Positions 19,836 to 29,149 of a stretch of DNA of 64,000 nucleotides are shown here, piece by piece. The position numbers and the translations under genes are program-made. The notes under the pieces were generated by a model. It saw only the letters and a program-made list of their open reading frames with translations, was not told the DNA's origin and ran no database searches. The stretch covers positions 62,001 to 126,000 of the forward strand of contig JALHJZ010000002.1 in the NCBI GenBank assembly GCA_022838705.1, written 5' to 3'. Every line of letters starts with the position of its first letter. Within the stretch, counting starts at the first letter, position 1. This DNA comes from Candidatus Bipolaricaulota bacterium. Lineage in GTDB: Bacteria; Bipolaricaulota; Bipolaricaulia; Bipolaricaulales; Bipolaricaulaceae.

Positions 19836-22800
19836 ATGAACTGGTTCGTAGTTGGGAATGGCAAGATGGGGAGAACTCCCCGCAGATCGGGGCGGGCTTT
19901 GGTGTTGGCTCTCAGCCTCGTCCTGGGGTTAGGACTTGCTGGAATCGCACAGACCGCGACCACAACTTCTCTGGAATCCGACGTCAACCCGTCGGTGTAC
20001 GGCCAATCTGTTACGTTCACCGCCACAGTCAGCCCAACTCCCGATGGCGGCACGGTGACGTTCAAGGACGGAGCTGCCGTCCTGGGCAGCGTCCCAGTCG
20101 CTACCTCTACAGGCGTAGCAAAGTTCTCGACAAGTTCCCTCTCTGTTGGGACCCATTCGATTACAGCTGCGTACTCCGGAACAACCGACTACAACCCAAG
20201 CACTTCATCTTCACTCACCCAGACCGTCAACAAACGGTTAACCACGACGACGGTCTTCGGCTCGGACACCCCGCTCGTGGTGGGCGATACCGTAACGTGC
20301 ACCGTGCGGGTGGTGGATACGTCGCTGGGCGAGATGTCGATGCCCACGGGGAACGTGACGGTGAGCGTCAGCCCCACCGGGCAGGGAACCCCCACCTCGT
20401 GGTCCCATACGCTCGTCGCCGCGGATGCGGGGGAGTTCCGGTTTACCTACACCCCAAACAGCGCGGCAACTCCGACCCATACCTTTAACGCCACTTACGC
20501 TGGGGACAGCACACACAACGGGAGCACAGGTAGCTTCAACCAGGCGATCATCAAGCGGGCCGCCGATATCCAGCTCACCTGCGATCCCTCGACCGCGTAC
20601 ATCGGCCAGCCAGTCACGGTGACAGTTCGGGTCGAGGATGACACGACCGCCGGAACCGCGAGCGTGCCCACTGGAACGGTAGCGTTCAGCGATGGTACAA
20701 AGAACGGTGTGTTCTCTTCTGACACGGCTGACTTGAGCGGGGGAACGTGCACCGTGACCTACACCCCTGCCCCGTTCGATGCCGGCATGACCACGATCAC
20801 CGCGACTTACAACGGGTCGTCGGTGCACACCAGCAAGTCCACCACTCAACTATTGACCGTCAACCTCCGCCCGACCGAGGTGACCGTCAATGGCTGTACG
20901 AATACCATCCTCGTCAATCAGGGGTGCACGTACACGGTTACGGTCAATGAGGCGGACGGCATCCCCGGCACTGCGACGGTCCCATTCGGGACGTTGAGCT
21001 ACTCGTCGTACTTGGGCGGTGACGCAACCCAGGTTCCTAATTCTGGGGCCGCGCCCTCGGGAACGTTCGTCTACATGTGCCTTGGCCTTGACGGCCATGC
21101 AGGCATCGACAGCGTCTATGCCGACTACGCGGCGACGGACGGCATCCACGCGAACAGCAGCGGCGTCTTCGGCCAGGGGATCCAGCGGCGGCCAACGATC
21201 ACCACGGTCACCGGTTCCAGCACAGCAAGCGGTGTAACGTACACGGCCACCGTGCAAGAGGACTCGGGCAACGCCGGGACCGCCACCATACTCCAGGGAA
21301 GGATCCATCTGCTTAGCCCGGACAAGATCGCCTGTTCCGGGCTCTCCGGCACTACGCTCACCTGCACGGACAGCTTCGACACCACCTCGCCGCTCGCCAA
21401 CGTGACGGTGCAGTTCGAGCCGACAGATCGAACCCACCTCGGCTCAACAGGCTCGAAGAACATCGAGCGGTACGACCAGTTCCCGCCGGGCCCAGGGGAT
21501 GAAACGACCGGCGCCGAGTGCGATGACGGCTGCGGGTCGGGAGGGGTCAACATCCCCCAGATGATCTTCGACCTCAATGCTGCCATCGTCGCCTTGGAGG
21601 CGGTCAAGCTGGGCCTAGACGCGACGGCGCTCGTGCTCGACGTCATCCCCGATGGCGTCATCGTCGGCGGGCTCCTCGTGAGCACGGGCGTAACAATCCC
21701 CTACAGCGACATCGCCAAGGCGATCGTCGCCGGTGCGGGGATCGCCATAGATACCGCCATCCTGGAGATGGAGACCGACCTCGACGGGGACGGTATTCCC
21801 AACATTCTCGAGCTAGCCATTGGCACGTCTCCGAATAAATGGGACACCGATGGCGACGGGTTGGGCGACCTCGACGAGATCGAGGAGGCCGGCGGCTACT
21901 ACGGTGGATCGCGTCGCCCGAACCCCAATGTTGCCGATAGCGACGGCGACGGTCTCTCCGATGGCGATGAGGCGGGCCTGTACAACACGAGCTTCTGTGT
22001 CGCTGACACTGACTGCGATACGGTGAGCGATGGGACAGAGGTCGGGACCTGGAACCTCTCTGACATCCGCAATCACGCGGATCCACTGATGCAGGACACC
22101 GACGGCGACGGACTGCGGGATGATCTGGAGCTTACCGCTGGCTGCCCGTTCGTGAACGACGCTGACTCCGACGACGACGGCCTCCAGGACGGCTACGAGG
22201 ACCGCGACCGCGATGGGATCATCACGAACATCATCGGGAACAGCTCTACGCAGGGATCAGGCGAGACCTGCTTCTGCACATGGGACACGGATGGCGATGG
22301 CCTCAGCGACGGCGAGGAAGAAGACCTGTTCGGGACGTCGGTCACCCCCAAGGGAGTATCCACAACCGTCGGTGTCCAAGGGGCGAATCTCGGCGCTACC
22401 GTCCCTGCGCTCGACACCGACATGGATAACGATGGGCTCCCCGACTACGCCGAGACGAACACCTACCAGACCAATCCGATAGACGCTGACACGGACGACG
22501 ACACTCTCTCCGATAGTGCGGAAGTCGCCACCTGGGCAGACGCTGATGCGCGCAATCACGCCAACCCCCGCGAGGCCGACAGCGACGGCGACGGCCTCAC
22601 CGACAACCTTGAGATCGCCATGGGATGCCCGTACGTCAACGACGCCGACTCGGATGACGATGGCCTCCAAGACGGCTATGAAGACACGAATAGGAACGGC
22701 GCCATCACCAACACCATCGGGGACAGTACGTCGCAGGGGAGCGGCGAAACTGACTTCTGCCTATGGGACACCGATAGTGACGGTCTGAGCGACGGGGAAG

Positions 22801-25532
22801 AGGAGGCGCTGTTCGGCACCGGCTCGGTGAGTGTGGCCACGGCAACGGGCACGTTCACTACTGTGCCAGGGCTCGACGATGACTCCGACAACGACGGGCT
22901 CTCCGACTGGGAAGAAGTGAATGTCACTGGAACCAACCCGCTCGATGCGGACACCGACAACGACACGATCAGCGATGCCAACGAGCTGATCGCCACCGGC
23001 GGCGCTTGGCCGAAGCGGACGTTCATCCAGGAGTCGGATCCGCTTGATCCGGACACGGACGATGATGGGCTTCCGGATGCGATCGAGTACCCCGGCACCG
23101 GGCTCGGGATCTCCCGTGGCCTGGGTGGGAGCCCAGACACGGTCTGCCCGATCGTGAACGACGATGACTCCGACGACGACGGCCTCCAAGATGGGTACGA
23201 AGACAAGAACAAAGACGGGATCTGGAATAACTACCAGATCGGCCACAGCGCGACCCAGGGCTGGGGCGAGACGTGCGCCTGCAACCCCGACTCCGACGGG
23301 GACGGTCTCCAGGACGGAGAGGAGGAGGAACTGCTCGGTCGCACCGCCACGCCGCAGGGCATGTCCACGGTGTTTCCTCTGGGCACGAGCGCCGCACCGG
23401 CCGGCTACACGGTCCTCCCAGGAGCCGCCCGCGGGACGGGAAACGACCTTCTCGCCCCGTACACATTCGCTCCGGCGCCGGGCCTCGTGCTCCCCTTGAC
23501 GGTACCCGCCCTTGACACGGACTCAGATAACGACGGCCTCTCCGACTACGAAGAGGTGAACGTCACCAGCACCGACCCTCTCGATGCCGACACGGACAAC
23601 GACACTCTCGCGGACGCCGATGAGCTCGTTGCCGTGAGCGGAACCTGGCCGAAACGACAGTTCGACCAGGTGAGCGACCCCTTGAACATCAACACCGATG
23701 GCGATCACCTGTTCGATCCCCAGGAGTTTTCGGGTAGCGGTCTTAGTACGCGGGCCGGGGCCCTTGGCGGCACCCGCGATACGCAGTGCCCATACGTAGA
23801 CGACGATGATTCCGATGACGATGGAATCCAAGATGGCGCGGTCGTCACACGCACGTTCGTCGCGGTCGGGGTCACCTACAGCTGGACGCACTACGAGGAC
23901 TTCGCGGACATCGCCGCGGCCGATGTGGGTTGGCCGGGGACGGTGCGGTTGGTGGTCACCGATGCCTCGGGAGAGCAACAGGACGACAGTCTGTGCAACG
24001 TTTGTGATCCCGACTCGGACAGCGATGGCCTCCTCGATGGCGAGGAAGTCGGCATCGGGACCGATCCCGGTGATTGGGACACCGACGACGACGGCCGCAA
24101 CGACTGGCACGAGGTCACCGGCGGTGGTCCCATCCCCACCGACCCGTTCGATCCTGACACCGACGACGATGGGCTCCTTGACTCGGCGGAGGTGTTCGGC
24201 TCGAACCCCACCAACCCCGTCAACTGCGACACCGATGCCGACGGCCTGTGCGACGGCGGGGCGCGGACCCCGTACATGACGAGTGGCCACCCCAGCGTCG
24301 TCGTGAACCCGCGGTGCCTCACCGGGATCGGTGGCCACCCCAATCCTCTCGGGATCGGTGAGGACGAGGATGGGGATGGCACGTGGGATTCGGGAGAAAC
24401 GAATCCGAACAACCCGGATACCGACGGCGATGCCGTTGGCGACGGGATCGAACGCCTCTCGTTCTCGGTATCCCGTCAGTCCCTCATTCCTAAGTTCGAT
24501 CTCTTCGGGCGGCCGATCACGGTCCTGTACCCCGAGGCGAACAACGTGAAGCCCGTCTGCGGGTGCATGAACCCGGTCACCCCTGACTCGGATGGAGACG
24601 GCCTCCTCGACGGGGAAGAGGACCTGAACCACGACGGGCACTTCGACTTCCTCGTGAGCGACTTCGATTACGGTCACCACGGGCCGATCCCTGGCCCCGC
24701 CTACGGGAGCCCGCTCGAGACGAACCCGTGCGACCCTGATACTGACCACGACGGGCTTACGGATCTGGAGGAGCTCCGCGGGCAGGCTAACCCGCCATCG
24801 TTCTTCCCGTTCAACCCCACCAACCCCCTCGACCACGACACGGACAACGACTGGATCTACGATGGGCCGGAAGTGCGCTGGCTGTGTAGCAAGCTCCTGT
24901 TCGTGAACCTCGACAACGACGGCGACGGCCTGATCGATGAGGACCCCGTTGACCTGATCGACAACGACGGCGACGGCTACGTGGACGAGGACGACGTGGA
25001 CTTCTATGTCCGGTACGTGCCGGTGCTCGATCCGACGAACTGCGACTCAGACTCCGACGGGTTCATCGATGGTCTGGACGAGGACCCCTGCAACACCCAG
25101 CTCATCCCGATCGTCCGTCCGGTGGTGAAAACGCCGGTGGACACGGACGGGGACGGGTTCGCGGATGATGACGAGATCGCTGCCGGGACGCACCCCAATG
25201 ACCCGACGAGCTTCCCGTGCGCGTTCTACGCCGACCTCGACCTCGACGGGGTCTGTGATGACCGGCTGTGGCTGACCGATACAAACCACGATGGGACAGC
25301 GGACACGGTCACGATCGACATCGACGCGAACGTCCTTGTTGATCTCCGGGTGGAGATCCTGAGCCGCGATGTGCAGCGCGGGGACTTCGCTGGAGACGGC
25401 CAGGCCGACGACGGTCGGTACACGATCTCCTACGCGTTCGCCAACCGTCGCGTGATCCAGCCACGGCTCACGGTCGTGATCTTCGACTACGGTTGCGACC
25501 TGCGGGTGGACCAGGTCGAAGTCACGAAGTAG
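19836..25532 (+). CDS. giant secreted protein with Ig-like domains and thrombospondin type 3 repeats
   Basis: 1,898 residues from ATG 19836 (GAGGGAGG upstream). The N-terminal signal region has a long basic stretch before ALVLALSLVLGLGLAGIAQT. Residues about 40-545 form five bacterial Ig-like domains of 85-120 residues, with recurring TFTATV, TYAGDS and TATYNGS strands. A hydrophobic helical stretch follows (about 570-645). Residues about 647-1810 are dense calcium-binding DxDxDG repeats (TDGDGLSDGEE, DSDDDGLQDGYED). The tail is a plain beta domain ending in VEVTK, with no sorting signal or membrane anchor. Likely an extracellular or surface adhesion/structural protein, perhaps exported or held by the barrel encoded upstream; that link is inference. 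The DNA is visibly richer in A and T than its neighbours. Confidence 0.85.
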   Translation: MNWFVVGNGKMGRTPRRSGRALVLALSLVLGLGLAGIAQTATTTSLESDVNPSVYGQSVTFTATVSPTPDGGTVTFKDGAAVLGSVPVATSTGVAKFSTSSLSVGTHSITAAYSGTTDYNPSTSSSLTQTVNKRLTTTTVFGSDTPLVVGDTVTCTVRVVDTSLGEMSMPTGNVTVSVSPTGQGTPTSWSHTLVAADAGEFRFTYTPNSAATPTHTFNATYAGDSTHNGSTGSFNQAIIKRAADIQLTCDPSTAYIGQPVTVTVRVEDDTTAGTASVPTGTVAFSDGTKNGVFSSDTADLSGGTCTVTYTPAPFDAGMTTITATYNGSSVHTSKSTTQLLTVNLRPTEVTVNGCTNTILVNQGCTYTVTVNEADGIPGTATVPFGTLSYSSYLGGDATQVPNSGAAPSGTFVYMCLGLDGHAGIDSVYADYAATDGIHANSSGVFGQGIQRRPTITTVTGSSTASGVTYTATVQEDSGNAGTATILQGRIHLLSPDKIACSGLSGTTLTCTDSFDTTSPLANVTVQFEPTDRTHLGSTGSKNIERYDQFPPGPGDETTGAECDDGCGSGGVNIPQMIFDLNAAIVALEAVKLGLDATALVLDVIPDGVIVGGLLVSTGVTIPYSDIAKAIVAGAGIAIDTAILEMETDLDGDGIPNILELAIGTSPNKWDTDGDGLGDLDEIEEAGGYYGGSRRPNPNVADSDGDGLSDGDEAGLYNTSFCVADTDCDTVSDGTEVGTWNLSDIRNHADPLMQDTDGDGLRDDLELTAGCPFVNDADSDDDGLQDGYEDRDRDGIITNIIGNSSTQGSGETCFCTWDTDGDGLSDGEEEDLFGTSVTPKGVSTTVGVQGANLGATVPALDTDMDNDGLPDYAETNTYQTNPIDADTDDDTLSDSAEVATWADADARNHANPREADSDGDGLTDNLEIAMGCPYVNDADSDDDGLQDGYEDTNRNGAITNTIGDSTSQGSGETDFCLWDTDSDGLSDGEEEALFGTGSVSVATATGTFTTVPGLDDDSDNDGLSDWEEVNVTGTNPLDADTDNDTISDANELIATGGAWPKRTFIQESDPLDPDTDDDGLPDAIEYPGTGLGISRGLGGSPDTVCPIVNDDDSDDDGLQDGYEDKNKDGIWNNYQIGHSATQGWGETCACNPDSDGDGLQDGEEEELLGRTATPQGMSTVFPLGTSAAPAGYTVLPGAARGTGNDLLAPYTFAPAPGLVLPLTVPALDTDSDNDGLSDYEEVNVTSTDPLDADTDNDTLADADELVAVSGTWPKRQFDQVSDPLNINTDGDHLFDPQEFSGSGLSTRAGALGGTRDTQCPYVDDDDSDDDGIQDGAVVTRTFVAVGVTYSWTHYEDFADIAAADVGWPGTVRLVVTDASGEQQDDSLCNVCDPDSDSDGLLDGEEVGIGTDPGDWDTDDDGRNDWHEVTGGGPIPTDPFDPDTDDDGLLDSAEVFGSNPTNPVNCDTDADGLCDGGARTPYMTSGHPSVVVNPRCLTGIGGHPNPLGIGEDEDGDGTWDSGETNPNNPDTDGDAVGDGIERLSFSVSRQSLIPKFDLFGRPITVLYPEANNVKPVCGCMNPVTPDSDGDGLLDGEEDLNHDGHFDFLVSDFDYGHHGPIPGPAYGSPLETNPCDPDTDHDGLTDLEELRGQANPPSFFPFNPTNPLDHDTDNDWIYDGPEVRWLCSKLLFVNLDNDGDGLIDEDPVDLIDNDGDGYVDEDDVDFYVRYVPVLDPTNCDSDSDGFIDGLDEDPCNTQLIPIVRPVVKTPVDTDGDGFADDDEIAAGTHPNDPTSFPCAFYADLDLDGVCDDRLWLTDTNHDGTADTVTIDIDANVLVDLRVEILSRDVQRGDFAGDGQADDGRYTISYAFANRRVIQPRLTVVIFDYGCDLRVDQVEVTK
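22143..23830 (+). repeat. four long degenerate tandem modules inside the TSP3 region
   Basis: A module beginning CP-x-V-(N/D)-D, then DSDDDG(L/I)QDG, recurs at 22143, 22626, 23145 and 23787, with spacings of 483, 519 and 642 bases, all multiples of three. The first three copies continue with an N-x-IG-x-S...QG-x-GET block and a DGLSDGEEE-like loop; the fourth diverges after IQDG. This looks like duplication of a unit of about 160-170 residues followed by drift. Confidence 0.75.
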
Positions 25533-25551
25533 CCACGGCTCAGGGAGGAAC

Positions 25552-25575
25552 GGGCCCCGGGCCATCCTGGGGCCC
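25552..25575. terminator. bidirectional terminator hairpin
   Basis: GGGCCCC, a 10-nt loop, then GGGGCCC, between the convergent TSP3 gene and the small secreted-protein gene. No long T run on either side. Confidence 0.5.
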
Positions 25576-25610
25576 TTCCCGTACAGCGGTCGGTCGTCCC
25601 CCGCTCGGAA

Positions 25611-26039
25611 CTACTGCACCGGCTGGGGGATGAGGATCTCCGGCCGGCTGCACAGGCGGCCGGACGCCTTGCCGCGCAGCACCCGCCATTCCACGGCATC
25701 CCCAACCTTCAGCTCACGGTACAGGGCCTCGGACACCTCCACCCGCTGCGGGCTCACCGCGCCGTCCTCGACCACGTCGAGGGTCACGAAGAAGGTCTCC
25801 TCCGAAACGACCGATGTCACGGTGGTGGACCCTCCTGATCCACTGCCGGGGCAAGTCGAGCAACCTCCGGAGGGGACCGTCGTCGTCACCGTCTTCTCCT
25901 GGACCACAATCGCCTTATCGGTGACGGTGGCAGAGAGGGCGACGAGCTCCGCATCTCGGCATTCCGAGATGACCACCACCCCCGCCGCGAGGATCGTCCC
26001 GACGAGGGCCAACACGAGGAACAGGTTGAACGGGTTCAT
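25611..26039 (-). CDS. small membrane-anchored protein of unknown function
   Basis: 142 residues. One N-terminal hydrophobic segment (FNLFLVLALVGTILAAGVVVI) with no following charged cluster suggests a signal anchor facing the periplasm. The body is rich in Val/Thr with a CSTCPGSGSGG loop in the middle and two further cysteines, near the N-terminus and the C-terminus. I do not recognise the family. The frame is open far upstream (to 26891), but that part is antisense to the helicase gene; ATG 26039 is placed 6 nt after a -10 box and fits a leaderless start. Divergent from the helicase-nuclease gene. Confidence 0.7.
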   Translation of the reverse strand: MNPFNLFLVLALVGTILAAGVVVISECRDAELVALSATVTDKAIVVQEKTVTTTVPSGGCSTCPGSGSGGSTTVTSVVSEETFFVTLDVVEDGAVSPQRVEVSEALYRELKVGDAVEWRVLRGKASGRLCSRPEILIPQPVQ

Positions 26040-26045
26040 GGGGCA

Positions 26046-26075
26046 AGGGTAGCCGCGCGACGCGGTCGGTTCCAA
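26046..26075 (-). promoter_or_regulatory. promoter of small anchored protein (leaderless type)
   Basis: Minus strand TTGGAA (26075-26070), 18-nt spacer, TACCCT (26051-26046), then 6 nt to ATG 26039. Confidence 0.5.
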
Positions 26076-26107
26076 CGGGCGGGAGCAGAGGGCGGTTGCG
26101 GGGCGGA

Positions 26108-26113
26108 TACACT
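26108..26113 (+). promoter_or_regulatory. -10 box of helicase-nuclease gene (leaderless type)
   Basis: TACACT ending 7 nt before ATG 26121, with no ribosome site and no clear -35 box. It supports ATG 26121 over the in-frame GTG at 26115. Confidence 0.45.
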
Positions 26114-26120
26114 CGTGGGG

Positions 26121-29033
26121 ATGGCGGACATCCTGAGCGGGCTCACCGAGGAACAGCGGGCGGCGGTCACCTACCGCGGGGGACCGCTCCTCGTCTTGGC
26201 CGGGGTCGGAACGGGAAAGACGACGGTCATCACCCGCCGCATCGCCCACCTCATCGCCGAGGGGATCGTCGAGCGCCCGAGCCAGCTCCTCGTGTTCACC
26301 TTCTCCCACCAGGCGGCCGAGGAGATGCTCGACCGGGCGTTCGACTGGGTCCGCTACGCCGCCCTCGACGCCTGGGTCGCGACCTATCACGCCGTGGGCG
26401 AGCGGATCCTGCGCGAGAACGCGCCGCTCGCGGGCCTCCCCCCCGACTTCCGCGTCCTCGACGAGTGGGATCAGCGGGTGTTCCTCCTCGACCACCTCAC
26501 GGATCTGCCGGTGCGCACGCTGCGTCCACGGGCGCTGCGCCAGCCACTCCGGTTCCTCACGCCGCTTCTCTCGTTCATCGGACGGGCGAAGGACGACGCC
26601 GTGTCGCCCGAGGCCTACCGCGCGTGGTGCGAAGGGGCGGCGGCCTCGCTCCCCCCCGACGAGGCCGACCTCCACCGCGAGCTCGCCGACTGCTACGCCG
26701 TGTACCAGGAACTCCTCGAGCGGGACGGGGCGGTGGACTTCGGGGACCTCATCGTGCGCACGGTGCGGCTCCTCGAGGGCCGGCCGGGGCTCCTCGCCGA
26801 GTACCACCAGCGGTTCCCCCACGTGCTCGCCGACGAGTTCCAGGACACAAGCCGCGCTGAGCTCCGGCTCGTCGAGCTCCTCGCCGGGCACGGGAACGCG
26901 ACCGCGGTGGGGGACGATGACCAGGCGATCTACGGGTTCCGCGGGGTGCCCTGGGACAACCTCCTCGCCTTCCTCCGCGCGTTCCCGCTCGCCAAGGTCG
27001 TGGTGCTGACCAAGAACTTCCGCTCAACCCAAGGGATCCTGGATGCCGCGACGAGGCTCATCCGCGCCAATGCCTACCGCCTGGAGGCCCTCTCCCTCCG
27101 CGGGGAGATCCCGTACTCGATCACAAAGGAGCTCACCTCGATCCATGGTCCAGGGCACCCCCCCCTGCACCACCAGTTCCCCTCGGTGGAAGAGGAAGCG
27201 GAGTTCGTGGCGAGGGAAGTGGGCAAGCTGAACGCGGCCGGCGTCCCGTACCGGGAAATAGCGCTCCTGTACAGGAACCGGTACCGCCCGGACCCTTACC
27301 TACGCGCCCTGTCCGCGGAGGGGATCCCGTGGACCCTCGCGGGCCGATTCCGGGCCGGGATGTTCGACCAAGAGGTCATCCGGCTCATGATGTCGTTTCT
27401 GCGCACGCTCGCCGATCCCGGGGACAGCCAGTCCCTCTACCACCTCCTCGGGTCCCCGATCTACCGCCTGGGGGGGGAGGACCTCGCCCTCCTCACCTCC
27501 CGTTCCCAGCAGGAGCACCGCCCGCTCCGCCAGGTCCTCGCCGCGGCCGTCGCCGCTGGCTCCTTGAGCGAGGAGGGCCAGAAGGCGGCCACCCGGGCAC
27601 TGGCCGACCTCGCGGCGTGCGAGGACCTCGCGCGGGGCAACCCGGCCGGGCGTGTCCTCTACGCATTCCTGATGGAGCGCACCGGCTACCTGCAGGCCCT
27701 CGCCCAATCCGATGACCCCGCCGCCGGGCAGGCGGTCGAGCAGATCGCCGAGTTCTTCGAGCGGGTGGTGCACCGGTTCGAGGAGGTGGCCCGCTATGAC
27801 CGCGTGCCGTGGTTCGTGCGCTATGTGGACGAGCTCCGGGAGCTCGGGTGGAACCCGATGGTCGGGGAGGCGGAGCCGGGGGTGGACGCGGTGCAGGTGA
27901 TGACGTTCCACCAAGCGAAGGGGATGGAGTTCGTGGCCGTGTTCCTCACCGGGCTGGTAGAGGACTTCTTCCCGGGGCGGATCACGCGGCCCACGTTCGT
28001 CCTTCCCCGGGACCTGCGGGGGGAGGACATCCCGGAGGACATCGCCCACCTCGAGGAGCAACGGCGCCTGTTCTACGTCGGGATGACCCGTGCCAAGCGC
28101 CGTCTGTACCTCCTCTCCGCCGATGACTACCGCCCGCCGGGCGAGGCGCCCCGGAAGCGGGTGGCGAAGGTGTCGCGGTTCGTCCTCGAGGCCCTCGGCG
28201 AACAGGGGGAACGATCCCCCGAGGCTCCGGCCCTGCTCCGGATCCGCCGCCAAGGGGGGGAACCCCCACCAGCCGCCCCGGGTTCCGAAGGCACGGGGCC
28301 GCTCCAGCTCTCCTTCCGCCAGGTGGACGACTGGCTCACTTGCCCCCTCAAGTACCGCTACGTCCATGTGCTGCGCGTCCCGATCCGCCTTCATCCGATC
28401 GTCATCCTCGGCAACGCGGTCCACCAAGCGATCCAGGCCTACCACCTCGCCAAGGTCCAGGGGAGAACCCTCCCCCTCGCCGAACTCGAGGCCGTGTTCC
28501 GCCACGCCTGGCGCTCGGAGGGGTTCCTGTCCGCAGCCCACGAGGAGGAGATGCTCCGCCACGGCGCGGCCGCCCTGGCCGCGTTCTACCGGTTCGAGGA
28601 GGCCTCCGGCGCGCGGCCGACGTTCGTCGAGAAGTTCTTCGCCTTCGTGGAGGGGGAGGCAAAGGTGATCGGGTACTGGGACCGCGTGGACCAGATTGGC
28701 GATCAGGCCCTGATCATCGACTACAAGACGTCCGAGGTGGGGGAGGAAGCCGCCGACCACCGAGCACGGGAGTCGCTCCAGCTTGCGATCTATGCCCTCG
28801 GCTATGAGCGGATGTTTGGGAACCGGCCCCACGAGGTGCAGCTCCGCTTCCTCACCCCGGAGGTGGTGGTGGGCCGGGCGACGCCGACTGACCGCATGGC
28901 CGACCGCGCCCTGGCCGCGATCCGCGAAGCCACAGCGGGGATCCGCTCCGGCGACTTCACGGCGAAACCCTCGTTCGCTGCCTGCTCCTCCTGCGCGTAC
29001 CGCACGATCTGCCCGTCCGCCCTCCCCCTGTGA
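26121..29033 (+). CDS. UvrD/Rep-type helicase fused to a RecB-like Fe-S nuclease
   Basis: 970 residues combining a superfamily 1A helicase with a C-terminal PD-(D/E)xK nuclease. Helicase motifs: Gln in LTEEQRAAV, Walker A AGVGTGKTT near residue 28, DEFQDTSRAE near residue 236, GDDDQAIYGFRG, TFHQAKGMEF and YVGMTRAKRRLYLL. Nuclease motifs: GNAVHQAI, GYWDRVD and IIDYKTSE (near residue 865). Four cysteines, one in LTCPLKYRY near residue 739 and three in CSSCAYRTIC at the end, fit a [4Fe-4S] cluster as in AddB and Cas4. It resembles AdnA/AddAB-like end-resection enzymes packed into one chain. Probably processes DNA double-strand ends; a partner subunit may exist outside the window. Confidence 0.87.
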   Translation: MADILSGLTEEQRAAVTYRGGPLLVLAGVGTGKTTVITRRIAHLIAEGIVERPSQLLVFTFSHQAAEEMLDRAFDWVRYAALDAWVATYHAVGERILRENAPLAGLPPDFRVLDEWDQRVFLLDHLTDLPVRTLRPRALRQPLRFLTPLLSFIGRAKDDAVSPEAYRAWCEGAAASLPPDEADLHRELADCYAVYQELLERDGAVDFGDLIVRTVRLLEGRPGLLAEYHQRFPHVLADEFQDTSRAELRLVELLAGHGNATAVGDDDQAIYGFRGVPWDNLLAFLRAFPLAKVVVLTKNFRSTQGILDAATRLIRANAYRLEALSLRGEIPYSITKELTSIHGPGHPPLHHQFPSVEEEAEFVAREVGKLNAAGVPYREIALLYRNRYRPDPYLRALSAEGIPWTLAGRFRAGMFDQEVIRLMMSFLRTLADPGDSQSLYHLLGSPIYRLGGEDLALLTSRSQQEHRPLRQVLAAAVAAGSLSEEGQKAATRALADLAACEDLARGNPAGRVLYAFLMERTGYLQALAQSDDPAAGQAVEQIAEFFERVVHRFEEVARYDRVPWFVRYVDELRELGWNPMVGEAEPGVDAVQVMTFHQAKGMEFVAVFLTGLVEDFFPGRITRPTFVLPRDLRGEDIPEDIAHLEEQRRLFYVGMTRAKRRLYLLSADDYRPPGEAPRKRVAKVSRFVLEALGEQGERSPEAPALLRIRRQGGEPPPAAPGSEGTGPLQLSFRQVDDWLTCPLKYRYVHVLRVPIRLHPIVILGNAVHQAIQAYHLAKVQGRTLPLAELEAVFRHAWRSEGFLSAAHEEEMLRHGAAALAAFYRFEEASGARPTFVEKFFAFVEGEAKVIGYWDRVDQIGDQALIIDYKTSEVGEEAADHRARESLQLAIYALGYERMFGNRPHEVQLRFLTPEVVVGRATPTDRMADRALAAIREATAGIRSGDFTAKPSFAACSSCAYRTICPSALPL

Positions 29034-29149
29034 TCCACGAGCGTTCCCATTACAATTTGCGTTCACGGCTGCGGACCGTCCACCGCGCGGGGAGAGGGGA
29101 TGTCGGCCCATCCCAGCCCTGGGACGACGAGGCCACAAAGGAGACCATC

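Noticed and set aside
22143..23830. Regular repeats that could suggest a CRISPR array
   Set aside because: The repeats are coding, in frame, of unequal spacing and degenerate at DNA level; no cas gene is present.
23523..24836. 437-codon minus-strand frame inside the TSP3 gene
   Set aside because: Complement of the DxDxDG repeats gives an artificial Val/Ile/Arg pattern; the plus-strand frame is a clear domain protein.
26040..26891. Long N-terminal extension of the small anchored protein
   Set aside because: The frame is open but runs antisense through the helicase gene; ATG 26039 starts a proper hydrophobic segment next to a promoter.
27300..29138. 612-codon minus-strand frame opposite the helicase-nuclease
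   Set aside because: Antisense to well conserved helicase and nuclease motifs; no family resemblance.
29050..29149. Leader of aspS as a T-box or other riboswitch
   Set aside because: I see no T-box sequence or convincing conserved hairpin set; it is only a GC-rich leader of about 90 nt.
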